A DNA stretch of 64,000 nt, taken from positions 2,770,501 through 2,834,500 of the forward strand of contig NZ_RBXL01000001.1 of NCBI RefSeq assembly GCF_003634315.1, written 5' to 3'. This document shows positions 19,347 through 27,942 of this stretch, one piece after another (the stretch's first letter is position 1; each line of letters begins with the position of its first letter). The position numbers and the translations under genes are program-made. This DNA is from Thiocapsa rosea (GTDB lineage Bacteria > Pseudomonadota > Gammaproteobacteria > Chromatiales > Chromatiaceae). Under the pieces are notes generated by a model. That model was not told the origin of the DNA. It saw only the letters and a list, made by a program, of their open reading frames with translations, and ran no database searches.

Positions 19347-21578
19347 ATGAGGATGAGTCAGTTCGGCTTCATGCGCGATCTCGTCGGGGTCGCGGCTTGG
19401 GCGCTGACCTCGATGTCGGCAGCCGCCGGGACGGTCACGGCTGAGTTCAGCGAGGAGGAGGCGACGAGCGCGGTTTCGGTGACCGATGCCGTCTACACCA
19501 CGGACGGCAGTGCGCATGAGTTCACGCTCGCGGCCTATCGCGCTTGGTCGGAGACCCGGTGGCGCGACTACGACCGAAGACAGGATATCTCCCCGCGACA
19601 GATGCTCGTTCTGCTTGAGGTCGCCGAGCGCACCGGGGCGAATCTCGGACAGGCGCTCGCCACCGGAGAGATGGAAAGCGCCTACACCTGGAACGACCAC
19701 GTGCGGCCCACCATCGCCGAGGGCCGGCTGGGCTCGGCGACCGGTGTGTGGCAGTTCCTGCCCGCAACCTTCCATGGCATCATCAAAAAGTACGGCGCCG
19801 AGCTGCTGAACGCGACCGAGGCCGCGGCGGATCGCGAGTCCATGGACCTGGGGGAAGGCCCGTTCTCCGACGCGCAGGTCCGTCGCCTGATCCGAGACAC
19901 TATCGAGGGAGAGCGCGATGCCAAGGACGAGGAGTTGCAGCTGCTGCGTCACAACTTCGCGGTGCTTGCCTTTGCCAAGCACTACCTGAGCCTCGACTCG
20001 GGGGCGACGACGCCTGTGGAGGATTATCTCTTTCACTTTCTCGGTGCCGGGGAGGGTCGACGGGTCCTCGCGCTGGCGCGTGGCGAGGCGCGCGATACAC
20101 TCTGCGTGAAGCCTGTCGAAGAGCCGACGGCGCCCCTGCAGGATTGGCCGGGCGGCGCGGCATCGGGTACCGACATCGCGAGCCTGCAGACGGATATCGG
20201 GCGTGATCCCGCGGCGTGGGCCGCCGCGGATCGGCGCCTCGGCTCGGTTCGTGATGGCTCCGAGCCGCTCGGTCTGCGCCGGCCGGATCGGTTGTCCGGG
20301 TCGCTGCAGCAGCGTGCGGATGTGATGATTCGCGCACGCCGACCCTCGGACGATGTCGTCGTGTCCAGGCCGGCGCTCATGGACGCGGCCTATGCGCCTG
20401 CGCTCGGCGTGCCTTCTGCCTTCGATGCCCCGCCCGCCGTGTCGTCGCAGTGGGGTCTGCCCGCCGACTCGCCGACGGTCACGGGCAACCTCGGGATGTT
20501 CTACCGCGACGGCCGAGGGCAGACGCAGCCCTACACCTGGGGCGAGTTCCTGGATCATCTGGCTCGGCGGGTGCGGGCCGAGAGCCAGCCGTCGATGGTG
20601 CGGGCCAAGTACGGTGTCGGCTTTGATTTGGCCGGCGGCGATATGCCGGAGCGGGCCTTCGACCCGGCGTCGCCGGTCGAGCCGGCGACCTTCATCCATG
20701 GCCCGGACCGACGCGTGACGGTGCCTGCGGCGCTGGTGACCGGGCCGCTCGATCGCGACGAAACCCGTCACTACAAGGCGCTCCTGGCTGAGCTGGTGGG
20801 CCGAGGCGAGGACATGCCGATGGAGACGCTGCCGCCGAGTGCGGCCGCGGCAATGCGTCACCTCGGATTCTTGCCCGCGACGGCGTCGGGAACAGAAACG
20901 CGCGATCCCGCGGTACAGAAGGCGTTGCGCGATTTCAGAGAAGCGGTCGGTAAGGCCGAGCCGGAAGATCCGGAGCATCGAGATCGCCTCATGCCGGCCG
21001 AGCGTGTCGCGCTCGCGATCTACGATCGCCGCATCGCGCGCTATGCCGCGCTGCAGGGCGGCCAGCAGGTGTCCTTGGTCGACGCGCCAGATTTAAGTCG
21101 AATCAAGACACTGCCGAGCGGATTGCAGCGATTGGCCGCGCCGCATCTGGTGCAGCTTCAAACGGCCCTGGCCGAGCGCGAGCTCCTGAAACAGCCGACC
21201 CAAAAGTCCGTTTGGCGCGACAAGAAAAAGAAGAAGCATGTGTCCTACAAGACCATCCCGTTCGCGGGCAAGGTCGACGCGGCAACAGTCGCCGCGCTCG
21301 ACGCCTTCCAGTGGCGCAGCGGTCTGCGCAAGACCGGCGGCGCTTTGGATGCCGCGACCCTGGGTCTGCTGGGATTGCCGCCGATGGGTGCCGAGATCTT
21401 CCGGCCCTTGTCCGGACCCATGTGCTCGGTTCAGATCTGGGCGGGCAGACCGCCGATCTGCGGGATTCGCCGAGAAACGCAGGGTCCGGCCGACCGCCTG
21501 CGTATCGCCGGGGTCGCGGACCTCGACTCGGAGTCTCGGTTCGAGGGCCTCTTCGAGGGTCTGCCGCATGTCCGGTGA
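19347..21578 (+). CDS. Large exported transglycosylase-like protein with peptidoglycan-binding region
   Basis: A 743-residue probable periplasmic cell-wall protein. A signal-like segment lies at about 10-28 (LVGVAAWALTSMSAAAG). Residues about 85-240 resemble a soluble lytic transglycosylase fold: LATGEMESAYTW with candidate catalytic Glu108 or Glu110, then GSATGVWQFLPATF (129-142), analogous to the ESxF and GIWQFMP motifs of MltD. The middle is low in recognisable domains. Residues about 641-676 (VDAATVAALDAFQWRSGL...LDAATLGLLG) resemble a peptidoglycan_binding_1 repeat, and a weaker one may lie near 500-540. AAGGAGG precedes the ATG. It overlaps the thioredoxin-like gene by 11 nt. Enzymatic activity is inferred. 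Confidence 0.65.
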   Translation: MRMSQFGFMRDLVGVAAWALTSMSAAAGTVTAEFSEEEATSAVSVTDAVYTTDGSAHEFTLAAYRAWSETRWRDYDRRQDISPRQMLVLLEVAERTGANLGQALATGEMESAYTWNDHVRPTIAEGRLGSATGVWQFLPATFHGIIKKYGAELLNATEAAADRESMDLGEGPFSDAQVRRLIRDTIEGERDAKDEELQLLRHNFAVLAFAKHYLSLDSGATTPVEDYLFHFLGAGEGRRVLALARGEARDTLCVKPVEEPTAPLQDWPGGAASGTDIASLQTDIGRDPAAWAAADRRLGSVRDGSEPLGLRRPDRLSGSLQQRADVMIRARRPSDDVVVSRPALMDAAYAPALGVPSAFDAPPAVSSQWGLPADSPTVTGNLGMFYRDGRGQTQPYTWGEFLDHLARRVRAESQPSMVRAKYGVGFDLAGGDMPERAFDPASPVEPATFIHGPDRRVTVPAALVTGPLDRDETRHYKALLAELVGRGEDMPMETLPPSAAAAMRHLGFLPATASGTETRDPAVQKALRDFREAVGKAEPEDPEHRDRLMPAERVALAIYDRRIARYAALQGGQQVSLVDAPDLSRIKTLPSGLQRLAAPHLVQLQTALAERELLKQPTQKSVWRDKKKKKHVSYKTIPFAGKVDAATVAALDAFQWRSGLRKTGGALDAATLGLLGLPPMGAEIFRPLSGPMCSVQIWAGRPPICGIRRETQGPADRLRIAGVADLDSESRFEGLFEGLPHVR

Positions 21579-22134
21579 TCAGACCCCGAGCGTCTCCGCT
21601 CGGCGAGCGAAACACGTGCGCGATTGGATCATCAACATCGTGCTGATCCTGGTGATCTTCGGCGCAGTCCAATGGTGGAAGGCGCGACCCTTGGCCTCGG
21701 GCGCTGCGCCGCCGCTCGTAGGCGTCACCCTGGATGGACAGGTGTTCGACCTCGCAGCCCTTACCGGACGGCCGGTGCTGGTGCACTTCTGGGCCAGCTG
21801 GTGCCCTGTCTGCGGTCTGATGGATGGTGCCGTCGCCGCGATCGCCGAGGACCACGCCGTGGTAACCGTCGCGATGCAATCGGGCGGTCCGCACGAGCTG
21901 CGCCGCTACATGGCGGAGACGGGGCACGCCTTCCCGGTCATCGCCGACTCGACCGGGCAGATTGCGCATCGGTGGGGTGTGGTCGGTGTGCCGGCCACCT
22001 TCGTGGTCGATTCCTACGGCCGGATCAGCGATGCCGTCGTCGGGATCGCCACCCAGCCCGGCCTGCGTTGGCGTTTATGGCGCGCCGGTTCGGCATTGCC
22101 CGACATGACACGGGAGCCTGCCGCATCCGGTTAG
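21568..22134 (+). CDS. Membrane-anchored thioredoxin-like disulfide oxidoreductase (TlpA-like)
   Basis: A 188-residue protein with one N-terminal membrane helix (IINIVLILVIFGAVQWW) and a periplasmic thioredoxin fold. The active site is WASWCPVCG, and the cis-Pro loop is GVPATFVVD. This matches protein disulfide oxidoreductases of the TlpA/ResA/ScsD type. Start at 21568 overlaps the end of the transglycosylase-like gene by 11 nt, so the two are probably one operon. A link to folding of that exported partner or to periplasmic sulfur chemistry is speculative. Confidence 0.87.
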   Translation: MSGDQTPSVSARRAKHVRDWIINIVLILVIFGAVQWWKARPLASGAAPPLVGVTLDGQVFDLAALTGRPVLVHFWASWCPVCGLMDGAVAAIAEDHAVVTVAMQSGGPHELRRYMAETGHAFPVIADSTGQIAHRWGVVGVPATFVVDSYGRISDAVVGIATQPGLRWRLWRAGSALPDMTREPAASG

Positions 22135-22178
22135 CCGTGTGATCAACAGCAAACCGCAATCCAATCGTAAATTAGCGC

Positions 22179-22206
22179 TTGCTAAATTAGTTTATTCTAA
22201 TATACT
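22179..22206 (+). promoter_or_regulatory. Strong AT-rich promoter of the second sulfur globule gene
   Basis: TTGCTA (22179-22184), 16 nt, TATACT (22201-22206) in an AT-rich island that contrasts with the high-GC surroundings. Expected leader about 62 nt. Confidence 0.6.
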
Positions 22207-22275
22207 GCTCGCCAGTGGAGGCCGATACGGACTTCACGCTTGCTGCCAACAACATAAATCGATTCGGAGAATAGA

Positions 22276-22635
22276 ATGAACAAGCTTGCTACTGCTGCTG
22301 CCATCGCCGCCCTCCTCGGTGCCTCCGCTTCCGCGTCCGCTTGGTGGGGTCCGGGTGCCGGCGGGTACGGCCCGGGCTACGGCTCCGGCCTCGGCGATAC
22401 CTTCGGCGACATGTTCGGCGACGGCTACGGCAACTTCAATTTCGGCATGAGCGGCGGCGGAAGTGGTCGTGGATATGGCCGCGGTCAGGGCCGCGGCTAT
22501 GGCTACGGCTACAACAACCCCTACTACGGCTATGGCGCCCCTTACTACGGTGGCGGCTACCCGTATGCCTACCCCTACGCAGCGCCGGTAGCCCCGATGG
22601 CGCCCGTTGCTCCGGCTCAGCCCCAAGTCAAGTAA
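22276..22635 (+). CDS. Sulfur globule protein, SgpB/SgpC type
   Basis: The second sulfur globule envelope protein, 119-residue precursor. Signal peptide ([20 protein letters not shown]) ends before WWGPG. The mature chain repeats the order of the 10.4-kb protein: [48 protein letters not shown], then a Tyr/Pro/Ala-rich end. The pair clearly derives from one ancestor, with the triple YGYPGYG block missing here. A GGAG site precedes the ATG, with a dedicated promoter and terminator. SgpB versus SgpC cannot be decided. Confidence 0.88.
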   Translation: MNKLATAAAIAALLGASASASAWWGPGAGGYGPGYGSGLGDTFGDMFGDGYGNFNFGMSGGGSGRGYGRGQGRGYGYGYNNPYYGYGAPYYGGGYPYAYPYAAPVAPMAPVAPAQPQVK

Positions 22636-22676
22636 GACCCGCTTGAATCGCCGGCGCGCCTCGGGTGCGCCGGAAC

Positions 22677-22708
22677 GAAAAAGGCCAGGCGTCAGCCTGG
22701 CCTTTTTT
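22677..22708 (+). terminator. Rho-independent terminator of the second sulfur globule gene
   Basis: Perfect 10-bp stem AAGGCCAGGC/GCCTGGCCTT with GTCA loop, followed by T6-GTTTT. Confidence 0.93.
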
Positions 22709-22798
22709 GTTTTGCGGGTGCGATATGCACGGCGCAAACCCCGATTCGGCAAGGTGTCAGAAATAAGCCGAGCCTCGAATCCTCGCGCTCGATGCGGC

Positions 22799-24157
22799 TC
22801 AGCTCAAGAGCAGCTTGCGGCCGAATGGTTGATCCGGCGTTGCGTAGGATTCGGGTACGGCCCAGATCACCGGCCAGCTCGGGCGAAATCTCGCGGGACC
22901 ATCCAGGTCGGTCAGGACCACGCCGATATCCGGTCCGTGCTTGTCGGCCTCTTCGAGCAGTGGCGTGAAATCGGTCCCGCCGCCGCCGTTGAATTCGATG
23001 TCTCGCAGATCCGATCGTCCGGGCTTGAAATGCGCGACCCGCTGCACCCGGCAGTCTCCGATCACCAGCACCAGTGCGGCCTCCAAGCGTCGTGTGATCG
23101 CCTCGATCTCGCCGGCGAAGCGCTCCATCAGGTTCTCCTCGATCGAGCCCGACACGTCGACGATGACCACCAGTCGCGGCACTGACTTCGCCGAGCTGAT
23201 GCCGGGCTCCCAGGGCAGGCGTCGCCCCGGGCCAATCCGGCCCTGATTCGCGATGTAGGATCGAGCCGGTCTGGACCAGGAGAGATTGGGCTGAATCGAG
23301 AGACCGCGTGCCAGCTGGGTGCGCAGGATGTGCTCCCATGGCGTCCGTATTTTGGGCAGATCCGCGATCAGGGCGCGGAGCATGGAATGCGCACCGTCTC
23401 CGGCATGCGCACGCAGGATGCGCTCGCTCCACTCGCGCGCCTGCTCGGCCTCCAGCTCGGGTTGCTTCTGCGCGTCGGGTTGCGGGAAGAGATCGGCGTG
23501 GGTCTCGGCACCGAGTGACCTGACCCGCGCGGACATCGGGCCGTCCTCGCGCGCCTCCGAGCGCGTCGAGTCCTCGACCGGGTTGCGCGATGCACGACCC
23601 TCCTCACCGGGTTGGCTGTCGCCGATGCCGCCGCGGCGACGACTGCGGGTCTTGCGGGCACGGCCCTTGTTTGATGCTCGGCGGTCGTCGATCGCGCGAT
23701 AGAGGCGCTCGACATCCCATTCGAGCAGGGCTTTGTCGACACCCACATCGATGCCGAGCGTCGCAAGCAGCAGCTTGTCGAGAAACACCGAGGAGACCGG
23801 CAGCTCGAGCCAGCTCAGGTGGCTCAAGGCGCTGTTGACGATGGCGTCCGCACAGATGTTGAAGAGTTCGAGATCCACATCGCCCAAGAGATGCTGCAGG
23901 TCGAGATAGCGTTGAGGATGTCGCAAGGCGATATGCAGCACCTCGTGCGCGACGAGCCCGACCTGGGCATGAAGCGACAGCCGCTCGAAGGAGGCGCCGT
24001 AAAAGACGGTATCCCCGTCGGTCGCGACCGGGCCGGGCTCGATCTCGGGTGGCAAGTCCCTATGCTTGACCCACAGCGCCAACCCGCCCGTGGACGGCGC
24101 GAACTCCACCATCTGCTGAATCGCCCGGGTCCCGCGGTGCCGATAAAGATCATTCAT
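22799..24157 (-). CDS. Putative metallopeptidase with von Willebrand A domain (DUF2201 type)
   Basis: A 452-residue cytosolic protein. The N-terminal DUF2201-like region has a zinc-protease signature HEVLHIALRH (residues 71-80). A long charged linker (about 165-240, RKTRSRRRGG, DGPMSARVR) follows. The C-terminal half carries a VWA domain with the metal-ion-dependent adhesion motif DVSGSIEE and GGGGTDFTPLLEEA. Proteins of this type pair with MoxR-like AAA ATPases, as here: the ATPase lies 53 nt upstream on the same strand. Such ATPase-VWA pairs usually act as chaperone-like complexes in metal insertion or remodelling; the target is unknown. The gap holds a five-copy 7-nt repeat. Confidence 0.87.
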   Translation of the reverse strand: MNDLYRHRGTRAIQQMVEFAPSTGGLALWVKHRDLPPEIEPGPVATDGDTVFYGASFERLSLHAQVGLVAHEVLHIALRHPQRYLDLQHLLGDVDLELFNICADAIVNSALSHLSWLELPVSSVFLDKLLLATLGIDVGVDKALLEWDVERLYRAIDDRRASNKGRARKTRSRRRGGIGDSQPGEEGRASRNPVEDSTRSEAREDGPMSARVRSLGAETHADLFPQPDAQKQPELEAEQAREWSERILRAHAGDGAHSMLRALIADLPKIRTPWEHILRTQLARGLSIQPNLSWSRPARSYIANQGRIGPGRRLPWEPGISSAKSVPRLVVIVDVSGSIEENLMERFAGEIEAITRRLEAALVLVIGDCRVQRVAHFKPGRSDLRDIEFNGGGGTDFTPLLEEADKHGPDIGVVLTDLDGPARFRPSWPVIWAVPESYATPDQPFGRKLLLS

Positions 24158-24166
24158 CAGGATTCA

Positions 24167-24204
24167 ACTCACCACTCACCACTCACCACTCACCACTCAC
24201 CACT
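24167..24204. repeat. Heptanucleotide tandem repeat (ACTCACC, 5+ copies)
   Basis: Five exact copies plus ACT, lying between the ATPase stop and the VWA-protein start, 10-47 nt upstream of the latter's start codon. Copy-number change would alter translational spacing but not the coding frame. Confidence 0.9.
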
Positions 24205-24210
24205 GATCCC

Positions 24211-25311
24211 TCATCCCTCGCTCCGCCGCTCCTCCAGGTAATGCCGGTAGCTCGCGCTGTCCAAAACCGTCGCCTCCAACCCGACCTCCAACGCCTTCTG
24301 CATGAGAAGCTCCATCGCGAGCGTTTGTGATTCGCGAATCGGCAGCGGGACTTCGCTTCGGATGTCCGGAAACTGCTCGACGATCTCGAGTGCTCGCGCC
24401 ATGGTGTCTGCGTCGGTACTGGCGGCGAGCAGACCGTAGATCATGCCGTAGAGTCCGTCGAGCGTGCGGGGCAGCAGGGCGGCGGTCTCCGGCCCCGGGC
24501 GGCTCGCCAGCAGGCGTACCACGTCGGTGCCGGCCTGGATCTCGCGCAGCACCCCGAAGAACTCCGCCGCGTTGGCGGCCCCGATGCGCCCCTGCACGAA
24601 GACCCGTTTGGCGTTCTCGGAGAGCTTGGATTTCAGGACGTTGGAGATGTCCTCCCAACCGCGCGGGCTGGCGCCGATCAGATGGTCGTTGGCCAGTTGC
24701 GACTGGGTGTCGTCGAGCTTGTCCGGGCGGACCTTCAGATAGGCCATCACCTCGGGTGCGAAGTCCATGGCCATCGCATGCGCCAGAAAGGAATCGATAA
24801 CCGTCTGTACGTTGAAATGGAACATGCGATCGGCCAAGGCCGTGCCCATGTCGTGACAGACCGCGCCGTGGAAGCTGGCGTTGCCCGCGGCGACCACCTG
24901 CCAACCGTCCGGCAACCGATAGTGACCGACCCGACGGTCGAGGATCAGCGAGTAGGCCGAGATCTGCAGGCGCTGATCCGCTGCCGTGAGTTCGTCGAGA
25001 AAGAGGATGCCGTTCGGTTGGTCTGGCGAGGGCAGGAACTCGGGCGGGAACCAGACCGTCTTGGCCAGGGTGTCGTCGGCATAGATGGCGCCGCGGATGT
25101 CGACCGGCTCGATCGTGGTCAGGCGCAGATCCACCAAGGGCACCCCGAAGTGATCGGCCACCTGGCGTACGATCGAGGACTTGCCCACGCCGCGCGTGCC
25201 CCACAGCATGGATGCACGTCGGCGCAAGGTCGGATCGGAATACTGCTCGACCAGCGCGGCCTTGGCCGCGGCGATCGAGACGGGGGGGATGTTCATCGGA
25301 TTGCCGAGCAT
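24211..25311 (-). CDS. MoxR-like AAA ATPase
   Basis: A 366-residue AAA+ ATPase partnering the downstream VWA/metallopeptidase protein. Walker A is GTRGVGKSS, Walker B GILFLDELTAAD, and a sensor-1-like GNAS follows in VVAAGNASFHG. MoxR-type ATPases remodel a client together with a VWA protein. I set the start at 25311 (MLGNPMNIPP), with GGAG about 14 nt upstream; 25296 is an alternative. The frame remains open to 25557 only because repeats R5 and R6 happen to lack stops in it, which would add some 82 junk residues. Confidence 0.87.
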   Translation of the reverse strand: MLGNPMNIPPVSIAAAKAALVEQYSDPTLRRRASMLWGTRGVGKSSIVRQVADHFGVPLVDLRLTTIEPVDIRGAIYADDTLAKTVWFPPEFLPSPDQPNGILFLDELTAADQRLQISAYSLILDRRVGHYRLPDGWQVVAAGNASFHGAVCHDMGTALADRMFHFNVQTVIDSFLAHAMAMDFAPEVMAYLKVRPDKLDDTQSQLANDHLIGASPRGWEDISNVLKSKLSENAKRVFVQGRIGAANAAEFFGVLREIQAGTDVVRLLASRPGPETAALLPRTLDGLYGMIYGLLAASTDADTMARALEIVEQFPDIRSEVPLPIRESQTLAMELLMQKALEVGLEATVLDSASYRHYLEERRSEG

Positions 25312-25331
25312 CTTGACTGCTGATCTCCGGT

Positions 25332-25417
25332 TAAACCGCGCCCGGTAGGATATGCGTAGTTTGTTGGATTGGCTCGACCGCGCCGGCGCCGATAACTGTC
25401 GGGGCCGGCGCGGTTTA
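25332..25417. repeat. Terminal-inverted-repeat element R5 (type A-like, forward), 86 bp
   Basis: Ends TAAACCGCGCC/GGCGCGGTTTA, perfect. The core resembles R10 reversed (TATGCGT..TTTG.TGGA.TGGCT). A 23-nt AT-rich linker leads to R6. Confidence 0.92.
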
Positions 25418-25440
25418 AAGTATGAAAAAATATTAAATTT

Positions 25441-25523
25441 TAATCCGCGTTTCGCGAGGTCGAGAACTTCTCCGAAGCCGGCCGCACGCTGAAATCGACG
25501 CATGTCGCTCTCAACGCAGATTA
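25441..25523. repeat. Terminal-inverted-repeat element R6 (type B, forward), 83 bp
   Basis: Ends TAATCCGCGTT/AACGCAGATTA: both outer and inner variant bases appear at both ends, with one mismatch. Core matches R4. Confidence 0.85.
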
Positions 25524-25607
25524 AACCGCGTCCCGGTACGACATGCACCCACACCATGTGGCTCGGCTTTTCGTGATCTCAAGACGCGTCAAAGCGGACG
25601 TCGTTTT
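25522..25607. repeat. Terminal-inverted-repeat element R7, degenerate
   Basis: Starts TAAACCGCGTC sharing two bases with the end of R6; the right end is decayed (GACGTCGTTTT, 8 of 11 matching the family end). Confidence 0.6.
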
Positions 25608-25678
25608 CGTGAATTCTACCTGTCCACGAAACCGGCGGTGTGTTGGGTACGCTGCGCTTTGAGCAACCTCATGTCCTT

Positions 25679-26695
25679 TCACGCCTCCTGCGTCGAGGTC
25701 GTCGGCATCTCGTCGGTCGGGTTCGTCGATGCTTCTCGCCAAGCGGATGCGGTCAAGGGTTTCGGGAAGGGCGGGATCTCGATGCGCGGCATCTCCTTCA
25801 TCGAGAAGAAGAGCACCATGAGCAGGGGAGGGGAGTGGAAGATCAGCATGCGGATCAGCGATTCATCCGAAAGCTCGAGGAACTGGATCGCGGGTGCGCC
25901 GAAGATCAGACCCAAACCGATCAGCAGCGGAAGCGCGCGCCGAAAGGCGACGTTCCAACGTGCCGCGACCAGTCGCTCATGATAGCGTGCCGGTGTTTCG
26001 CGGAGCGTCTCGGCCAGATGCTCGACGGTTCGGGTCAGCTTCACCTCGGCGTCGCGGCTGCGGTCGGGCTCCTTGCCGCGTAACCGCAGGGTACTTTTCC
26101 AACAGGCTTTCACGCGATTGAGACGACGCCAATCCCATCCGATCACCGCCAGCATGTCCTCGGGCAAGACGATGGTATCGCCGTCCTCGGGGTGCAGCTC
26201 CAGCTCGGCCGGCATGCCGCGCCCGGTTTGCGCCTTCATCATCAGGGTCAGACCCGCGACGTGGGCCACGCCGCGCGTCAAGAGCAGGCGCGTCGAAGAG
26301 GCGGCGTCGACGGCATCTCCCGCGGCGGATTCCAAACGGTAGCTTCGGGCGATTCTGTATCCGCTTTTCTCGCGAAAATGACGCCTTGGATCCATCGACT
26401 CGACGCGATCGAGAAGGTCGCCTGGATCCGGGCCTTCGACCACGAGATCCGCCTCCAAGCCGTCGGGATGGCGTAGGGTGCGTGTGAGCCGGAATCGGTC
26501 CGGTTTGGGGTTTTCGAGCAGCAGGATCTCGTGCACGCCGCTGAGTTCTGTCGTGTCCTCGCCGTGATCGAACGGCTTGAAGAGAAGGCGTCGCTCGAGA
26601 CGGTCGCTTGCGGCGAGGTCGACATGCCGACCGCGCCGCGTAAAGGGTTCGACCAGGGTGAAGATCTCGTGATGTGTCAAAGGATGCGTGCTCAT
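25679..26695 (-). CDS. Uncharacterised protein with two C-terminal membrane helices
   Basis: A 338-residue protein I do not recognise. The start at 26695 (MSTHPLTHHEIF) has GAGGA 8 nt upstream; the open frame continues to 27070 but is Arg-rich and unsupported. The first 260 residues are soluble and charged, with repeated Leu/Arg segments (LERRLLFKPFDHGEDTTEL, LRHPDGLEADLVVEGP, DLLDRVESMDPRRHF). Two hydrophobic helices lie near residues 265-285 (ALPLLIGLGLIFGAPAIQFL) and 293-313 (IRMLIFHSPPLLMVLFF), suggesting a membrane-anchored cytosolic domain. It is upstream of the ATPase-VWA pair on the same strand, with the R5-R7 repeats between. Confidence 0.7.
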   Translation of the reverse strand: MSTHPLTHHEIFTLVEPFTRRGRHVDLAASDRLERRLLFKPFDHGEDTTELSGVHEILLLENPKPDRFRLTRTLRHPDGLEADLVVEGPDPGDLLDRVESMDPRRHFREKSGYRIARSYRLESAAGDAVDAASSTRLLLTRGVAHVAGLTLMMKAQTGRGMPAELELHPEDGDTIVLPEDMLAVIGWDWRRLNRVKACWKSTLRLRGKEPDRSRDAEVKLTRTVEHLAETLRETPARYHERLVAARWNVAFRRALPLLIGLGLIFGAPAIQFLELSDESLIRMLIFHSPPLLMVLFFSMKEMPRIEIPPFPKPLTASAWREASTNPTDEMPTTSTQEA

Positions 26696-27032
26696 AACCA
26701 GTCCTCGCCGGAAACGGATTGGGGAGACCGGGACGTCGCCGCATCCGTATCGAGCCGCGCGTCCGAACCGCAACTGTAACGCCCGAACACCCGTGCACAA
26801 CATCAACAAATATCCGGTTATCGGTCCGGACACCTGTTCGGTGCTTGGCTGAGCCCGAAGGGGGCAACACGCCGCCCCGCCCCGGTTCGTGCGATCATAG
26901 CCGGGTTGCCGAGACCGCCGGGATCGTCGATTCGCGACCATCGCCGATCGCGCGTGTCTCGCGCCGCGATGTCCGACACACCGGAGGTCTTTCGGCTCAG
27001 CCCTTTCGACGATTGACGCCCCGGAGCCGCCC
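26696..27032. other. Divergent intergenic region before gloB
   Basis: 337 bases without a recognisable gene. It contains the candidate minus-strand promoter described separately. The long frames crossing it on the minus strand are unsupported N-terminal extensions of the downstream gene. Confidence 0.5.
26773..26800 (-). promoter_or_regulatory. Candidate promoter of the 25.7-kb membrane protein gene
   Basis: On the minus strand TTGTGC (26795-26800), 16 nt, TACAGT (26773-26778), about 70 nt before the start at 26695. Confidence 0.35.
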
Positions 27033-27809
27033 ATGCTCGAGATTCGTCCCATCCCTGCCTTCGAGGACAACTACATCTGGCTGCTGACCGAGGAGCCGGG
27101 AACGGCAGTGGTCGTGGACCCGGGGGATGCCGATCCGGTTCTGGATCGCCTCCATGCCGAGAATCGCATCCTCTCCGCCATCCTGGTCACTCACCACCAC
27201 GGTGATCACATCGGCGGATTGAGCGTGCTGCGCGCGGTCTTTCCCGATGCGCGCATCTATGGCCCTGTCGACCGGAGGATCCGCGATCTGACCGATCCGC
27301 TGGGCGAGGGGACGGTCGTGCGCCCGACGGGCCTGAGCGTTGATTTCCGTGTCATGGAGGTGCCGGGTCATACCTCGACGCACATCGCCTACCTGGGTGC
27401 CGGCTGCCTGTTCTGCGGCGATACGCTGTTTGCGGGGGGCTGCGGACGGGTCTTCGACGGCACCTTCGAGCAGCTCTCGGATTCCTTGGACCGAATCGCC
27501 GCGCTGCCACCCGAGACGCTGGTGCACTGCGCACACGAGTACACCCTCGCGAATCTCGGGTTTGCCGACTGGGTCGAGCCCGGCAGCCCGGCCCTGAGCG
27601 TGCGGATGGAATCCGACCGCAAACGACGGGCGACGGATCGGCCCACGGTCCCGTCGCGTCTGGAGCTGGAACTCGCGACCAACCCCTTCCTGCGCACCCG
27701 GGTGCCGGAGGTTGTCCAAGCCGCCGAGCGTGCCGCGGGGCGCCCGCTCGGCTCGGCCCGAGAGGTCTTCAGGGCGCTGCGCCAGTGGAAAGACGATGAC
27801 TACGACTAA
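27033..27809 (+). CDS. gloB: Hydroxyacylglutathione hydrolase (glyoxalase II)
   Basis: Hydrolyses S-D-lactoylglutathione in methylglyoxal detoxification. The 258-residue metallo-beta-lactamase-fold protein has the metal-binding THHHGDHIGG, VPGHTSTHIAY, FCGDTLFAGGCGR and HCAHEYT motifs and a GloB C-terminal helix (REVFRALRQWKDDD). Its TAA stop (27807-27809) is the first three bases of repeat R8. In E. coli gloB neighbours mltD and rnhA; here it is about 18 kb away from them. Confidence 0.96.
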   Translation: MLEIRPIPAFEDNYIWLLTEEPGTAVVVDPGDADPVLDRLHAENRILSAILVTHHHGDHIGGLSVLRAVFPDARIYGPVDRRIRDLTDPLGEGTVVRPTGLSVDFRVMEVPGHTSTHIAYLGAGCLFCGDTLFAGGCGRVFDGTFEQLSDSLDRIAALPPETLVHCAHEYTLANLGFADWVEPGSPALSVRMESDRKRRATDRPTVPSRLELELATNPFLRTRVPEVVQAAERAAGRPLGSAREVFRALRQWKDDDYD

Positions 27810-27891
27810 ACCGCGCCAAGTGCGGTACGAGATGCTTCTGGATGGGATCGGCCCCGGCAGACTCGACGACCGCTGGAGTCGGCCCGGTTTG
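27807..27891. repeat. Terminal-inverted-repeat element R8 (type A, forward), 85 bp
   Basis: Starts TAAACCGCGCC, whose TAA is the gloB stop. Right end partly decayed (GGCCCGGTTTG). Core matches R3, R11 and R17. Confidence 0.88.
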
Positions 27892-27942
27892 GCTCGGGCG
27901 TCGCTCGATCATCCGTCGGCCGTGACGCGTCGGCGATCGGTT

